From the NCBI GenBank assembly GCA_964017145.1, contig OZ024848.1, positions 3,629,835 through 3,693,834 of the forward strand: 64,000 nucleotides of DNA, written 5' to 3'. Below, piece after piece: positions 47,160 to 57,001 of this stretch. Each line of letters begins with the position of its first letter. The first letter of the stretch is position 1. The notes under the pieces are model-generated. The model saw nothing but the letters and a program-made list of their open reading frames with translations, was not told the origin of the DNA and made no database searches. The position numbers were made by a program, and so were the translations under genes. Origin of the DNA: Agrocybe praecox. Its lineage: Eukaryota > Basidiomycota > Agaricomycetes > Agaricales > Agrocybaceae.

Positions 47160-48690
47160 CATCCACACATCCACACGTACTCCTCCGCTCAAGTTACACT
47201 TACCCCTCGCGAAGAACAATGGCTACTCCTTGCGCATGCTCAGGCTGGCATCACCACCAATGCTGACCCATCGGCATCGTTCTTAGCACCAATGCCGATG
47301 TGGCACAGAGGCGCGTGACGATGGACTTGGGGTCAGTCCAATGGAACGGGAACGGGAACGTGGGCATTGGCGTGTGCGGGTTGAGCGCTACCAGACCTAT
47401 CAATATTCCCCTTCTCATTATCGCGAATCGGGATCGTGTGCGCGGGCAGTCGCAGAAGAGGGAAAGGCAGAGGGAGAGGATGGCGCATGAGAATGAGAGG
47501 GAGAGGATGCCAACTCCAATGCCTTTGTTTGCTGCTGCTGCTCAGCACGTCTTGCTTCCATAGCCATCAACTATTGTCGTTCTCCCAAGGGCGCAGGTCC
47601 AAGTGCAGATGCGGATACACACTCAGGCCCAGGCTCCATCAGTCTCAAGAACCCCAGGGTGCGGACGCGGATACCAAGTCTCAGGACCAACACTGACACC
47701 AGCGAAACCAACACCAACGAGACGCAGATAAAGATCCAGATTCTCCTCGGCGTTGGCGTTGGGAAGCAAGCTCAAGCCGAAGCCCAAACCCAAGACCCCC
47801 TCCCACCGCCTCCTTATTCTGCCACCGTTTCTCCTCCTCCAAATTTGCCTTCTCTCCTCTTCCTCCCCTATTAATCCGAATCCGAATCCGAATCCTTCTT
47901 CATCTCCTCTCGCTACGCCGCATAGAGATGGCAACGACAGAGACGACCTCGTCCTAGTCGAGAAGAAGAAATCTCCGAGCTCCAACCCCCGTACCCGCCC
48001 CAGTTGACGAACAGATTGTGATCGTCGTTCCAAAACCTATCAGAAGCGGCAGGGTACCCATTTCTGTGCCTGTACCTGCCTTCGTCGCATCGTCATCGTC
48101 GCACTCTCCCTCTCCTTCTCACCATGCTCAGCAGTCGCCCCAGTCCCAGTCCCCGTTCCATTCCCAGTCGCAACAGCACCAGCAGCACCGGCGGCGATGG
48201 CATATCTATCGGTGCTTTTCCTGGTTCACTAGCACCAGCACATCCATACACGTCCTCCGCTCAAGTCACCCCATCACGAAGAAAAAATAGCTGCTCCTCG
48301 CGCATGCTCAAGCTGGTATCACCGTTCCTAGCACCAATTCCAGTGTCGAGAGGCGAGTGAGGAAGGATTCGGGCTCTTTCCAATGGAATGTGGGCAGGTT
48401 GAGCGCGTACGCGACCTATCCCCATTTCCGTCGTCGCGAATTGGAGGGAGAAGATGACGCAGGAGAGGGAGAGGATGTTGACGCCTTTATCCGCTGCTAC
48501 CGCTCAGTATGTCTTGCCTCCATCACCATCGCCATTGGTTGTTGTTGTCCCAGGGGCGCAGGTCCAAGTGTAGATATCAATACCAAATCTCTGGATCACC
48601 ACCAACATCAACGGGATTCAGATGCAGATGCGATCCTGCTCAAGACGAGTTGGCCCTGTGTGCGTGAACCCGTCGGACACCTTTACTTTT
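47160..48690 (+). pseudogene. Block A of unit 3: decayed low-complexity gene, two partial copies
   Basis: GSVQWNGNGNVGIGV stands at about 47335 and a degraded version at about 48365. VDEQIVIVVPKP (about 48003-48040) corresponds to the same phrase in units 1 and 2. LRSSHP and AHAQAG-like phrases recur. Several stops and frame changes interrupt it, and the LLVYLYR phrase of the other units was not found. Confidence 0.48.
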
Positions 48691-50634
48691 CTTATTCCTT
48701 CCTTCCTTCTTCCCTCTTCCCTCTTCCCTTCCTTCCCTCTTCCTTCCTCCCTCTTCCCTTCCTCCCTTCCTCCCTCCACTTTTCCTGCTCCCCCCTGCTC
48801 CCCCTCCTCCCTGTGGGTTCCGTGCTCCATTGCGTGTTGTACTCGACTCCTCGTTGGATCGAACCTTCCCAAATTTATGACGAATATACCCCACCTGCAC
48901 GAATACACGACTACATGACACAACACACCACGACACACAGCTTGATTTTTGATTTTTGATTAGTTGGATTTGGATTATTGTCTTTTTGTTCTTCCTTCAC
49001 TTTGGTTTTACGCTTCATTGCGACCTTTCTTCTTCTTACTACTTCTTACGCTCACAAACACCTACCTCTCTCTCTTGGGCCATCCGCTACACGACGCACG
49101 GCACGATACCGCGGATACGGATAACGTCAAATCGTTTGGACCGGACAGGACGGGACACAATTGCATTGCATTGTATTGGATTGGATCGAACAGGACTTTG
49201 ATCGCCATCGCTATCAGTCTTTTTCTTTTTGTCTGGTGCGTATCTTTGCCATACGAAATTGACAGTGTCGATAATCTGAATTTTATTATCTTTCTAGTTG
49301 AAATCACCGTCATCTTCTCGGGTTTTGTTGACCTCGACCACCCATCTGTACGTTGGGTTTTGGCCAGACAACGTGCCCGACACGATACACCCGTACCTCC
49401 ACATACGCTGCGTATTACCCGATCCATATCCATACCTTCTGGAGAGCAACGCAGCCCCCCGTTCGTCAGCATCTGCAAATGTTAGCGTACCCTGCATCTG
49501 CATCCTCGACGACGACGACGATATCAGGGACGTCACCTCACGTGCAAGTCTCTCCCTACACTTACGTCGAATTTGGTCCCTGTGCATGTGCATACATATA
49601 GCGCTACCGATCCCAGCTTTTTTTCTCAATCTCGATCTGGTTCTCAATATCAATCGCAATCGCAATCCGTTAAAGGTACGACGACACTCAGCATATACAC
49701 ACAGTCCCCTCATGGTAAAATACACACTCTTCCTTTCTACACATTCATATTGTACGAGTTAGATGAGACTTGGGCCCGGCCAGTCTTTATTAATATTCCT
49801 CGACGATAGCGAAGATCCATGATTTTCTTTAAACCCATTGCACCCCGAGCTTCAAGAACCAAGCCTCCGGCTCGTCGATCCCTCTTGAGTTTCTATAGAC
49901 TCACTAGAGCGTTCTCCTCATTCTCATTACCATTCCCAAATTTCAAGAGACAACGTGGCAGAACAAGCCCTCAAATAACGCTATTGTGGAAGGTCAACGA
50001 GAAAGAAGTTCGAACTTCATGGGATTTTCAAGCCAGGTCCAGTTAGATAGGTGAGGGAAGAGTCATCTCAGAGCGAAAGATTGGTGACATTCGACAAGGT
50101 GTGATCTGAGGCCGGACGTCGGCTGTGTATGGCAGTCTGGGGCAGCTTCCTTGAGGTTATGTATGTGTGAGACGGCTCGAGGAGGTCCTCAACGATCGCG
50201 CTGTAATTAAGAAGTTCGGGTCTGGTGCAGGTGTGAACTTGATCTTGAAGCTTGCCGGTCACCCCGCACCTCATTCTGGAGACCTCAATTACCATTTTGT
50301 TTTTGTCTTTGACGTGTTGGGGCGGAAATTTCGAAGGCGTTATGGGAAATTTGATTAAAACATTTAAAGACAGAAACATGTATTAAATTAGAGTACCAAA
50401 AGTCGAGGATAACTTGCAAATTATACAGAAACATATATTAAATTATGGTATCAAAATTCAAGAAAATCTTACAAATTATATAAGAAGAGATGTCGACATT
50501 GGTGCTATTAAATATGCAGGCATGTTGGTTGCAACGTAAGGATCGTGGATGACGCTGCGGCAAGAAAGAAGCTATGGGTAATACCAAAATTGAGAAAAAG
50601 GGATTCGTATATCCTATCCCATACCATATATATT
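48691..50634. other. Spacer between blocks A and B of unit 3
   Basis: Starts with a CTTCC-type polypyrimidine run (48680-48800). Frames at 48964-49485 and 49298-49762 overlap on both strands and are not conserved in the other units. 49910-50046 is the diverged counterpart of the relic exon at 39249-39467. Confidence 0.4.
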
Positions 50635-51927
50635 TCAGACTTCTTCAGTAATATTTTGAATGCTCGTGGCTTCAAGAGGTACTTCTTGAATCTCGGAGCT
50701 GTTGTGATCTTGAAGAGCGGCTGTGAAGGCACTAAGGACGTTACCACTTGGTTCTGAGCTCATATTGGTTGAGAACTCCTTGGTTGAATTCTTCTTTGTC
50801 AATTCGAGACGAGCAACCATGAGGGTCGGTGCAAATGCCTATCAAATTAATTCAGGGTGATCAGAGAGTCTCCGCAAGGTGATTCATGATCAACTTACAG
50901 TTGTAACCGACGTAATTACAAATGCATATGAATCTGCATTGAGGAAAGGTGCTGCAGACGCTGAAAGCGTAGTGCTACTATCGAGGAACCCAGTAATTGC
51001 ATTCATCAATGTTGAGCAGGAGTATAATGCCGAGGACTCTATCGTTATTTCAACAATTTGCATGAATTTTCTTTGAGTCTTGTGATTTCTGGTTGTTGAG
51101 CAATAGATTTTGATGCTAATTGCAAGTGACACAATTATACTTGTTGCAGTTGTCACACACTGGCCAGTCGCATACAGGATGTTGTACTGCTGCCCAAATT
51201 GATCTGTCTGATAGCGCAGTGGGTCTAGGTCAAACAGAAATTCCATAATAGTAACTGCAATGATCATCACTGTAAAACTATATCAATGTATAATTTGGAA
51301 TCCACAGTAACACTGGAATTACCGATTTCAACAATATAAATACCCAGAAATGACAGTGTGACATATTTCCGGCGACGAAAAAGTTTCCAGGAACGCCATA
51401 TCTAAAATTCTTGTCAGCAGGATGAAGTAATACAGCTCGTACAATATTTACCAGCAAACCATTCGCAAGAACCTGACCTAATCCTGCTAATATTTGGCTT
51501 GTGATATTTACGGCGGGGAAAGCCGAGAGAACCACGCTCAAATAAAAGATATCATATCTAGTTTTGGCCCCTCCTCCCGCAAAGCAAGTAGCTTCATAAA
51601 TCCATTCAATGATCAGATTTCCAAGAGCGCAACCGAACAGTGCTGCAAGAACGCTAGTGACCACTCGTTCGCCTGGCTGGGACCTGCGTGCTGCAGATTG
51701 ATTAGCATTTCGTTCCTTCCTCATACGGCATGCCCCTACAATAAATTCGAAGGGTTATCAAATAAAACCCAATATATGCTCCTATGTATAGTTGTTCAGC
51801 CATGTTACGTTCCATAAAGGCTGTACTTACCTCCAAGAAATTGAAACAACAACGATGAATTTAAGTTACCGCTAATAAGGGACTTTTGAAATGATATGGG
51901 GAAGGTGTCATCATCCTGGGAAGACAT
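50635..51927 (-). CDS. Multi-pass membrane protein, block B copy 3 (345 residues)
   Basis: Six exons on the minus strand: 51927-51831, 51781-51727, 51683-51452, 51401-51323, 51269-50899 and 50838-50635, total 1038 nt in frame. The start is MSSQDDDTFPISFQKS. The small second exon gives GGAYIGFYLITLRIY, a first membrane helix. The third intron is 50 bp and the second has a TGCTAATC branch-point-like site. Further landmarks are NGLLIWRSWK, DPLRYQTDQF and SALYSCSTLM. It belongs to the same agaricomycete membrane family as copy 1, with the last exon three codons longer. If the second exon is skipped, the frame can also be kept using another acceptor, but the first helix is then lost, so I prefer the six-exon form. 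Function unknown. Confidence 0.75.
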
Positions 51928-52009
51928 GATGAAATGTGGTTCTGTAATACCATAAGTCAAGTAGTCGCTGCCTTTAAGTACTATTACGAGCGTCTATTCT
52001 GAGGGCTTG

Positions 52010-53080
52010 AATCAAGTTGTCATGGTACACTTTGTGCATCGACGAGAGCGAGCCATGCGACATTGGTACGATCCAGTTTCAAAAGAGATTGACCATCCAA
52101 CCGGGCACAAGCACGGAAACTGAGAACAAGTCTCGTAGTTTTAGTCATTTCCAGTGTTTTTTGTGCCATACACTTCGATATTGTGACGGTATTGGTCCCT
52201 AATAGTAAGACCTCCCCAGGAGCTTCTAGGCACTGTCCATCTCAGATGGTTAATGCCCGGCACCATCTTATCCTTAAGAGACATAAGAAGATGTATTCAG
52301 GCGCACGCTGATCTGAGATCACTTCTCAACTCAAATCCCGAACGGTTCACTAGTATACATTGTTATGTTCTATTGTAGTTGCTAACATCTTTAACCTATA
52401 CTGAGCTATCATATCGAGGCCGGCCAGAACTCGAAGCATCGATGAACAGACTAAGTTTTATCTTCACCCAGACCTTGAGGAATGATGCAGGAGTTTCCTA
52501 TATCTCTTCAGTCAACAAATAGATCCCCACACACACCCCAATTCGCAAGCAATAAGCGCGAGATCGTCAAGATCGTGAATGATCAATGGAAGTTTACAGC
52601 CGCTCTGATAGTCAATTATTTCCGCAGGGCATTCACTAACTTGAAACAAGCACAACACATCTGAAGGGGTGGAGGCGATATATACGTTCCTCAAACTTGA
52701 TGTCCGAAGAGGTGATCAGGTTTGTCTGTGTTCATGTCCGTGCTATACCGGGGATCCCGTATTGGCCAGTGCGTTTAAAAAGCTGTAATGGGGGTCTCGG
52801 TAAATGCAGACAGCGCGATTGTGCTCGAGGTGAGGTCGATACGAGAGACTCCTTGCGGGAACGATACATGAGAATTCAATACGAAATGTTTGAAATTGAG
52901 GCGAGATGGAGAAGTAAGTTGGCGTCTCATCGAAGTCGAACGTTACACAGTCGCCTTTACTAGGAGGAACCCCGGATTCAGCAACAATATTCACCCCGAC
53001 GTGTGCTTGCACGCCGTGGCAGTACCGCTGTGCATCCGTTGTCATGCGTCATATTTGATTGAACATGAACGAACCTGAAA
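52010..53080. repeat. Block C of unit 3
   Basis: Diverged copy of the block C sequences of units 1 and 2. It lacks the 902 bp transposon and so preserves the empty insertion site near 52525 (AGATCCCCACACACACCCC). Confidence 0.65.
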
Positions 53081-53297
53081 TTGCATAAGAGATCATTCAT
53101 TTATTTTTAAATTTCAATATTTCCTTTTTTTGCATTCTCCATTTCAATTTCCCATCACGACTCTATCGCAACATTAAGGCACCAATTCTTCCGAAATCTA
53201 TTCAGTCTAGGCTAAAGTCATGAAACCGTCGCCATGATCCAAAACAAATTACTCCTTCCTCTCAACGTTCATCGTCTTACGCGTTCAAATCTACCAA

Positions 53298-53780
53298 ATG
53301 TCTTCCACTTCCCTTGTTTCCTTTGTTCAACAATCCAAGGATGTCGTCAATTCTTCCGGACCTCGAAAAATCAATAAAGCATTGATATATCCGTTTATTC
53401 AAATTGCCAGAGTTTTTGATGCGAGCGAAAATTGCGAAAATTGGTTAGCGACACATTACACGGAGGATCATATTTTTCAAGAAGGAGATACCGTCAGTTT
53501 CACATACAGAATTCAGCCGGACGACACGCCCAAAATCATTCGCCTCGAGGAAATCGTGCATTACGAACGAGGAATCATAATTTTCGCAGTATCGACAACC
53601 AGAAGTTTGGCACCAGCATTATTCACAAGGCCACACATTGCTATTCCACGATCACAAGTGTCCCTCAGCATCACACAGAAGATAAGATATGCCTACGCTT
53701 ACATCATACAACGGCACAGCATATTCACCACTTATCTAAATCCGTCGCATCCCATCTACTCTATTAAAAGACTTCGATGA
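53298..53780 (+). CDS. Hypothetical 160-residue frame
   Basis: Open from an ATG at 53298 to a TGA at 53778-53780. The first 100 residues look protein-like (KALIYPFIQIARVFDASE; GDTVSFTYRIQPDD; IIRLEEIVHYERG). The last 60 are less convincing, and a GT at about 53589 could be a donor to another exon. No family recognised. It lies just upstream of the retrotransposon and is not part of gag or pol. Confidence 0.35.
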   Translation: MSSTSLVSFVQQSKDVVNSSGPRKINKALIYPFIQIARVFDASENCENWLATHYTEDHIFQEGDTVSFTYRIQPDDTPKIIRLEEIVHYERGIIIFAVSTTRSLAPALFTRPHIAIPRSQVSLSITQKIRYAYAYIIQRHSIFTTYLNPSHPIYSIKRLR

Positions 53781-53842
53781 CATCATGCAAAGCCCAGGCC
53801 ATCAAGCGGCTGTGCAACCATCATTCCAAACACATGATTCGA

Positions 53843-54713
53843 TGTCACATGCCTATCACGAGTGACTATGAGTCACGGGAACTGATACATCAACAACGCG
53901 GCTACGCTAAGGTTACATTCACCAAATATAGCAATCCATCAGCTGGAAATAGCTCGATTCCTTCCATCCGTCGATTTCACTAATCGTCAAGTCAACTATG
54001 ATCGATTTATCATTCAAGAAGATGTGCTTGGTCATTCTTTGCTGCGCATTAGTCAACTTTTTTATTTATTACTCATTCTTATTCATTTCTTAGTCATTTC
54101 ATCGAGCGATGGACAGTTTTCTCCTTCTTTTCCATCGTTTCAACCCATTCCTTTGTCATTCCTGACTCACTTGCTCAGTCAGCCTATTCATTTAACCCCT
54201 TATTCTTTGTCATTCGTTTCAACCTTACTTACCATCGATTACTCATGCCTTGCAGGATTTGTAGTATAAAAGCTAGTTAGATCCTGTAAAGTAGACAAGA
54301 AGTACACCCCTATTATAGGACAATTGTACCGATTCAAGCAGTTATCTTTCAGTTCAGTATTCGTTCAGTCAATTCTCAGTCTCGGCAGTCAATTCTATAG
54401 CTCGGAAAATGTTCCAAGCTTCGATTATTCTCTTCTTTTTCGACGTTTACTCTGATTTCAAAGTGGAACACGTTCACTTTGATTTCTACTCTCTTATTCA
54501 ATCTCAAACTTTTGTCTAGGACAAAAGCTCATCACAAACCTTTAAACCTATTCGATCTTTACACTAACAAACCTTTCTTAGGAACGAAGTAACTTTATTC
54601 CCACCCCCGAACTCACAGGGAGAGAGTTGTCTTATCTAGGTCTAGCCCACTCTTTCTCTGGATTTTGTTGTTGGTTGTGTTTTGTGTGATTGTCAAAGCA
54701 TAAATCACCGACA
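53843..54713 (+). repeat. Probable 5' LTR of the Ty3/Gypsy element
   Basis: The end points are guesses from TGTC...GACA termini (TGTCACATGCC at 53843, CACCGACA ending at 54713). It has a TATAAA box at 54265-54270, with the expected transcript start about 30 bp later. I cannot confirm it because the 3' LTR is outside the window. The primer-binding site is not identified; TGGAGCCCACC at about 54730 is one candidate. Confidence 0.35.
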
Positions 54714-54847
54714 GAAAAATCGTCTTTCAACTGGAGCCCACCTTAAGGGAACACTTCTTTCCTTTTATCATTCAACAATCATCGCGTCCACCATACTATT
54801 CCTAATCTACTTCGCATTTTCCATTATCTGCACACTTATCATTCTCA

Positions 54848-57001
54848 ATGCCAAACAATCCCACCGCACCGCCTGTCAATCCCCCAGCAGCTGCATCTGC
54901 AACTGTACCTGCACCTACAGCTCAGCCTCAGACATCCAATCCTCAAGTTCCTATTCAAGCGCCTACAATGGCAACTATAACCACAGTTCAACGTAGTTCT
55001 GCAGAAATGCCAATCCCAGGAACCGCATCAGCCCCCAAGTTTACCGGTCATTGGTCTGAAGTCGAAACCTTCCTTGACCATTGCGAATATCTTTTCACAC
55101 ATTTTAACGTCACCACTGATGCTGAAAAGACCAAGTTTATGCATGCCTATTGCAATCGTCCTACCAAAGAAATCGTTGAAGGAATGCAAGAATACTATCA
55201 ACGCGACTGGACAGCACTTCGAACAAATATGCTCAAGCTTTTTGACGCTGATCGTGCGTCTCAGAAATTTACGCTTGCATCACTTCGTGCTTATGCACAC
55301 CAACAATCCAATGAGCCTCTTCGTACACTCGATGAATTCAAGACATACCAACGACAATATCTTCGAATTGCAGGATGGCTTCTCAATCAATCCAAGATAT
55401 CCCAGAACGAATTCAATCAATATTTCTGGCTAGGAATCAATACATCTTTACGTCCAATGGTCGAATCCAAGATGCTCCTTCTCAATCGTAATCTTGATCC
55501 AACGTCTCCATATCCATTCGCTGAAGTTGTTACGGCTGTTGAACATCTCTTTAAAAGAGATCGGTTTGATGTTGGAGTATTTGATAATCCAGCAGCACTT
55601 CCATTGGCGTCGCTTGTCCCAAAAGAAGAGAAGGAAGATCTCTTTCAATTGGAAGACTTGAAGAAAGCGATAGGATCACTTCTTCCCCAAACACGAACAC
55701 GTCAAGACGAATTCAAACAAGAACGTCCTCTAATGTCAGCAGCTGAATCTCGTCCCATCTTTGAAGAACTTCGAAGGGAGCAAGATAAAGCGCTCAAGGA
55801 TGATGAGCTAGATGTATTAATCCGCAAGATGAGCCAACTCAACATAAACGATTCGGAATATGCTGTTGCGTACCTCAGAGTTGTCAAGCTTGATCCCAGT
55901 CTTGTCAGCATTCTTGTTGCACCCGCTTTCATGGCAGCTACACGTCCACCTCCAGGAATGCCACCAGCACAACCAGCAGCTCCAAGTATTCAGAGCCAAC
56001 AACAGCAGTCTCTGCAGCGTCCCATGAGGCAGCCACGACCTTCTTTCAATGAAATGACCTGTTACGGTTGCGGACAGAAAGGACACGGAATGAATCAGTG
56101 CTCTGTTTTAGCAGAATATATCAGCAAAGGAACTATCACCAGAGATCCATTTGGCTGTTATATGATGAGCAATGGAACCGCAATCTATCGCAATCAGAAT
56201 GAAACGCTAGTTCAAGCAATCGAACGAATTACTCCACCTCCATCTGCGCCTGTTGCAACGACCAATCTTGCAGTAGGATTCTTCCCGACCTCCATCTTGA
56301 AGAGGCCAAGTTCTTCCCAATATGCTACTCGAGTTGAAGAAGTTTATAATGTCAATGTTGTGGAACCAAGCAACGAAGAGGATGAAGACGAAGAGGATAT
56401 TGCGTTTATCAGTGATGTCGAGGAGATTTATGCTGCTGAACGTGATACCGATGCCAGAAAGTCAAGAGCAGCAAGAAGACAAGTGATGAAGGACAATACC
56501 AATGAGCCTGCAGCGGTCAAGAGCAAAAGGACTGAAGCTAAAGGAAAGGAACCAATTCGCCCAACCACAAACGTGCCAACTGTTGTTTCTATTCCGGACC
56601 AAAGAACTTCTTCGGTACCGAACAATGCCCCAGTCCCTGTTGCCAAGCAACCAACAAATGCATCACCGATCACCGACCCCACTGGGAAAAAGTCTGTTGA
56701 ATTCAATCCATACGATGATGATCAAATTATGGAAGATGTTGCCAAGAATTCCAAAGAGAAACTGACAGTCAAACGTGCAGCACCACAGCCTCGTGGCACA
56801 GTAATTAGTCAGCAAGTGGACAAGCAGAAAGTCATCGACAAAGTTCTTCATGCTCCAGTCAATCTTTCCGTCAAGGAAATACTTGGAATTGCAAACCGAG
56901 AAGTTACAGGAGATTTCTCAGATCTTATTCGAGTCAAAGCTATGGGAAACGTACCCAAGGCTTTCATGGAAGTCCCAGACGTTCAAGTTCACATGATTTG
57001 A
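54848..57001 (+). CDS. gag: Gag polyprotein of the Ty3/Gypsy element
   Basis: 717 residues from the first ATG of the frame. Residues 1-55 are Ala/Pro-rich. The capsid-like helical region starts near residue 58 (FTGHWSEVETFLDHCEYLF) and runs to about 300. A CCHC zinc knuckle CYGCGQKGHGMNQC begins at residue 405, the nucleic-acid-binding mark of a nucleocapsid. An acidic stretch near residues 510-530 (EEDEDEEDI) and a Pro/Thr-rich part follow. It packages the element RNA into particles. The frame ends at TGA 56999-57001 and continues without a shift into the protease. Confidence 0.88.
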   Translation: MPNNPTAPPVNPPAAASATVPAPTAQPQTSNPQVPIQAPTMATITTVQRSSAEMPIPGTASAPKFTGHWSEVETFLDHCEYLFTHFNVTTDAEKTKFMHAYCNRPTKEIVEGMQEYYQRDWTALRTNMLKLFDADRASQKFTLASLRAYAHQQSNEPLRTLDEFKTYQRQYLRIAGWLLNQSKISQNEFNQYFWLGINTSLRPMVESKMLLLNRNLDPTSPYPFAEVVTAVEHLFKRDRFDVGVFDNPAALPLASLVPKEEKEDLFQLEDLKKAIGSLLPQTRTRQDEFKQERPLMSAAESRPIFEELRREQDKALKDDELDVLIRKMSQLNINDSEYAVAYLRVVKLDPSLVSILVAPAFMAATRPPPGMPPAQPAAPSIQSQQQQSLQRPMRQPRPSFNEMTCYGCGQKGHGMNQCSVLAEYISKGTITRDPFGCYMMSNGTAIYRNQNETLVQAIERITPPPSAPVATTNLAVGFFPTSILKRPSSSQYATRVEEVYNVNVVEPSNEEDEDEEDIAFISDVEEIYAAERDTDARKSRAARRQVMKDNTNEPAAVKSKRTEAKGKEPIRPTTNVPTVVSIPDQRTSSVPNNAPVPVAKQPTNASPITDPTGKKSVEFNPYDDDQIMEDVAKNSKEKLTVKRAAPQPRGTVISQQVDKQKVIDKVLHAPVNLSVKEILGIANREVTGDFSDLIRVKAMGNVPKAFMEVPDVQVHMI

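Larger units (their letters stand above)
47096..53080. repeat. Tandem segment, unit 3 of 3
   Basis: Blocks A (47160-about 50630), B (50635-51927) and C (about 52010-53050). Block C ends early: similarity to unit 1 stops near 53045, and unrelated DNA leading to the retrotransposon follows. Confidence 0.72.

Noticed and set aside
53298..53780. Homology between this frame and the 469-1272 protein
   Set aside because: Only a loose pattern of Tyr/Arg/Glu positions is shared; not enough to claim a family.
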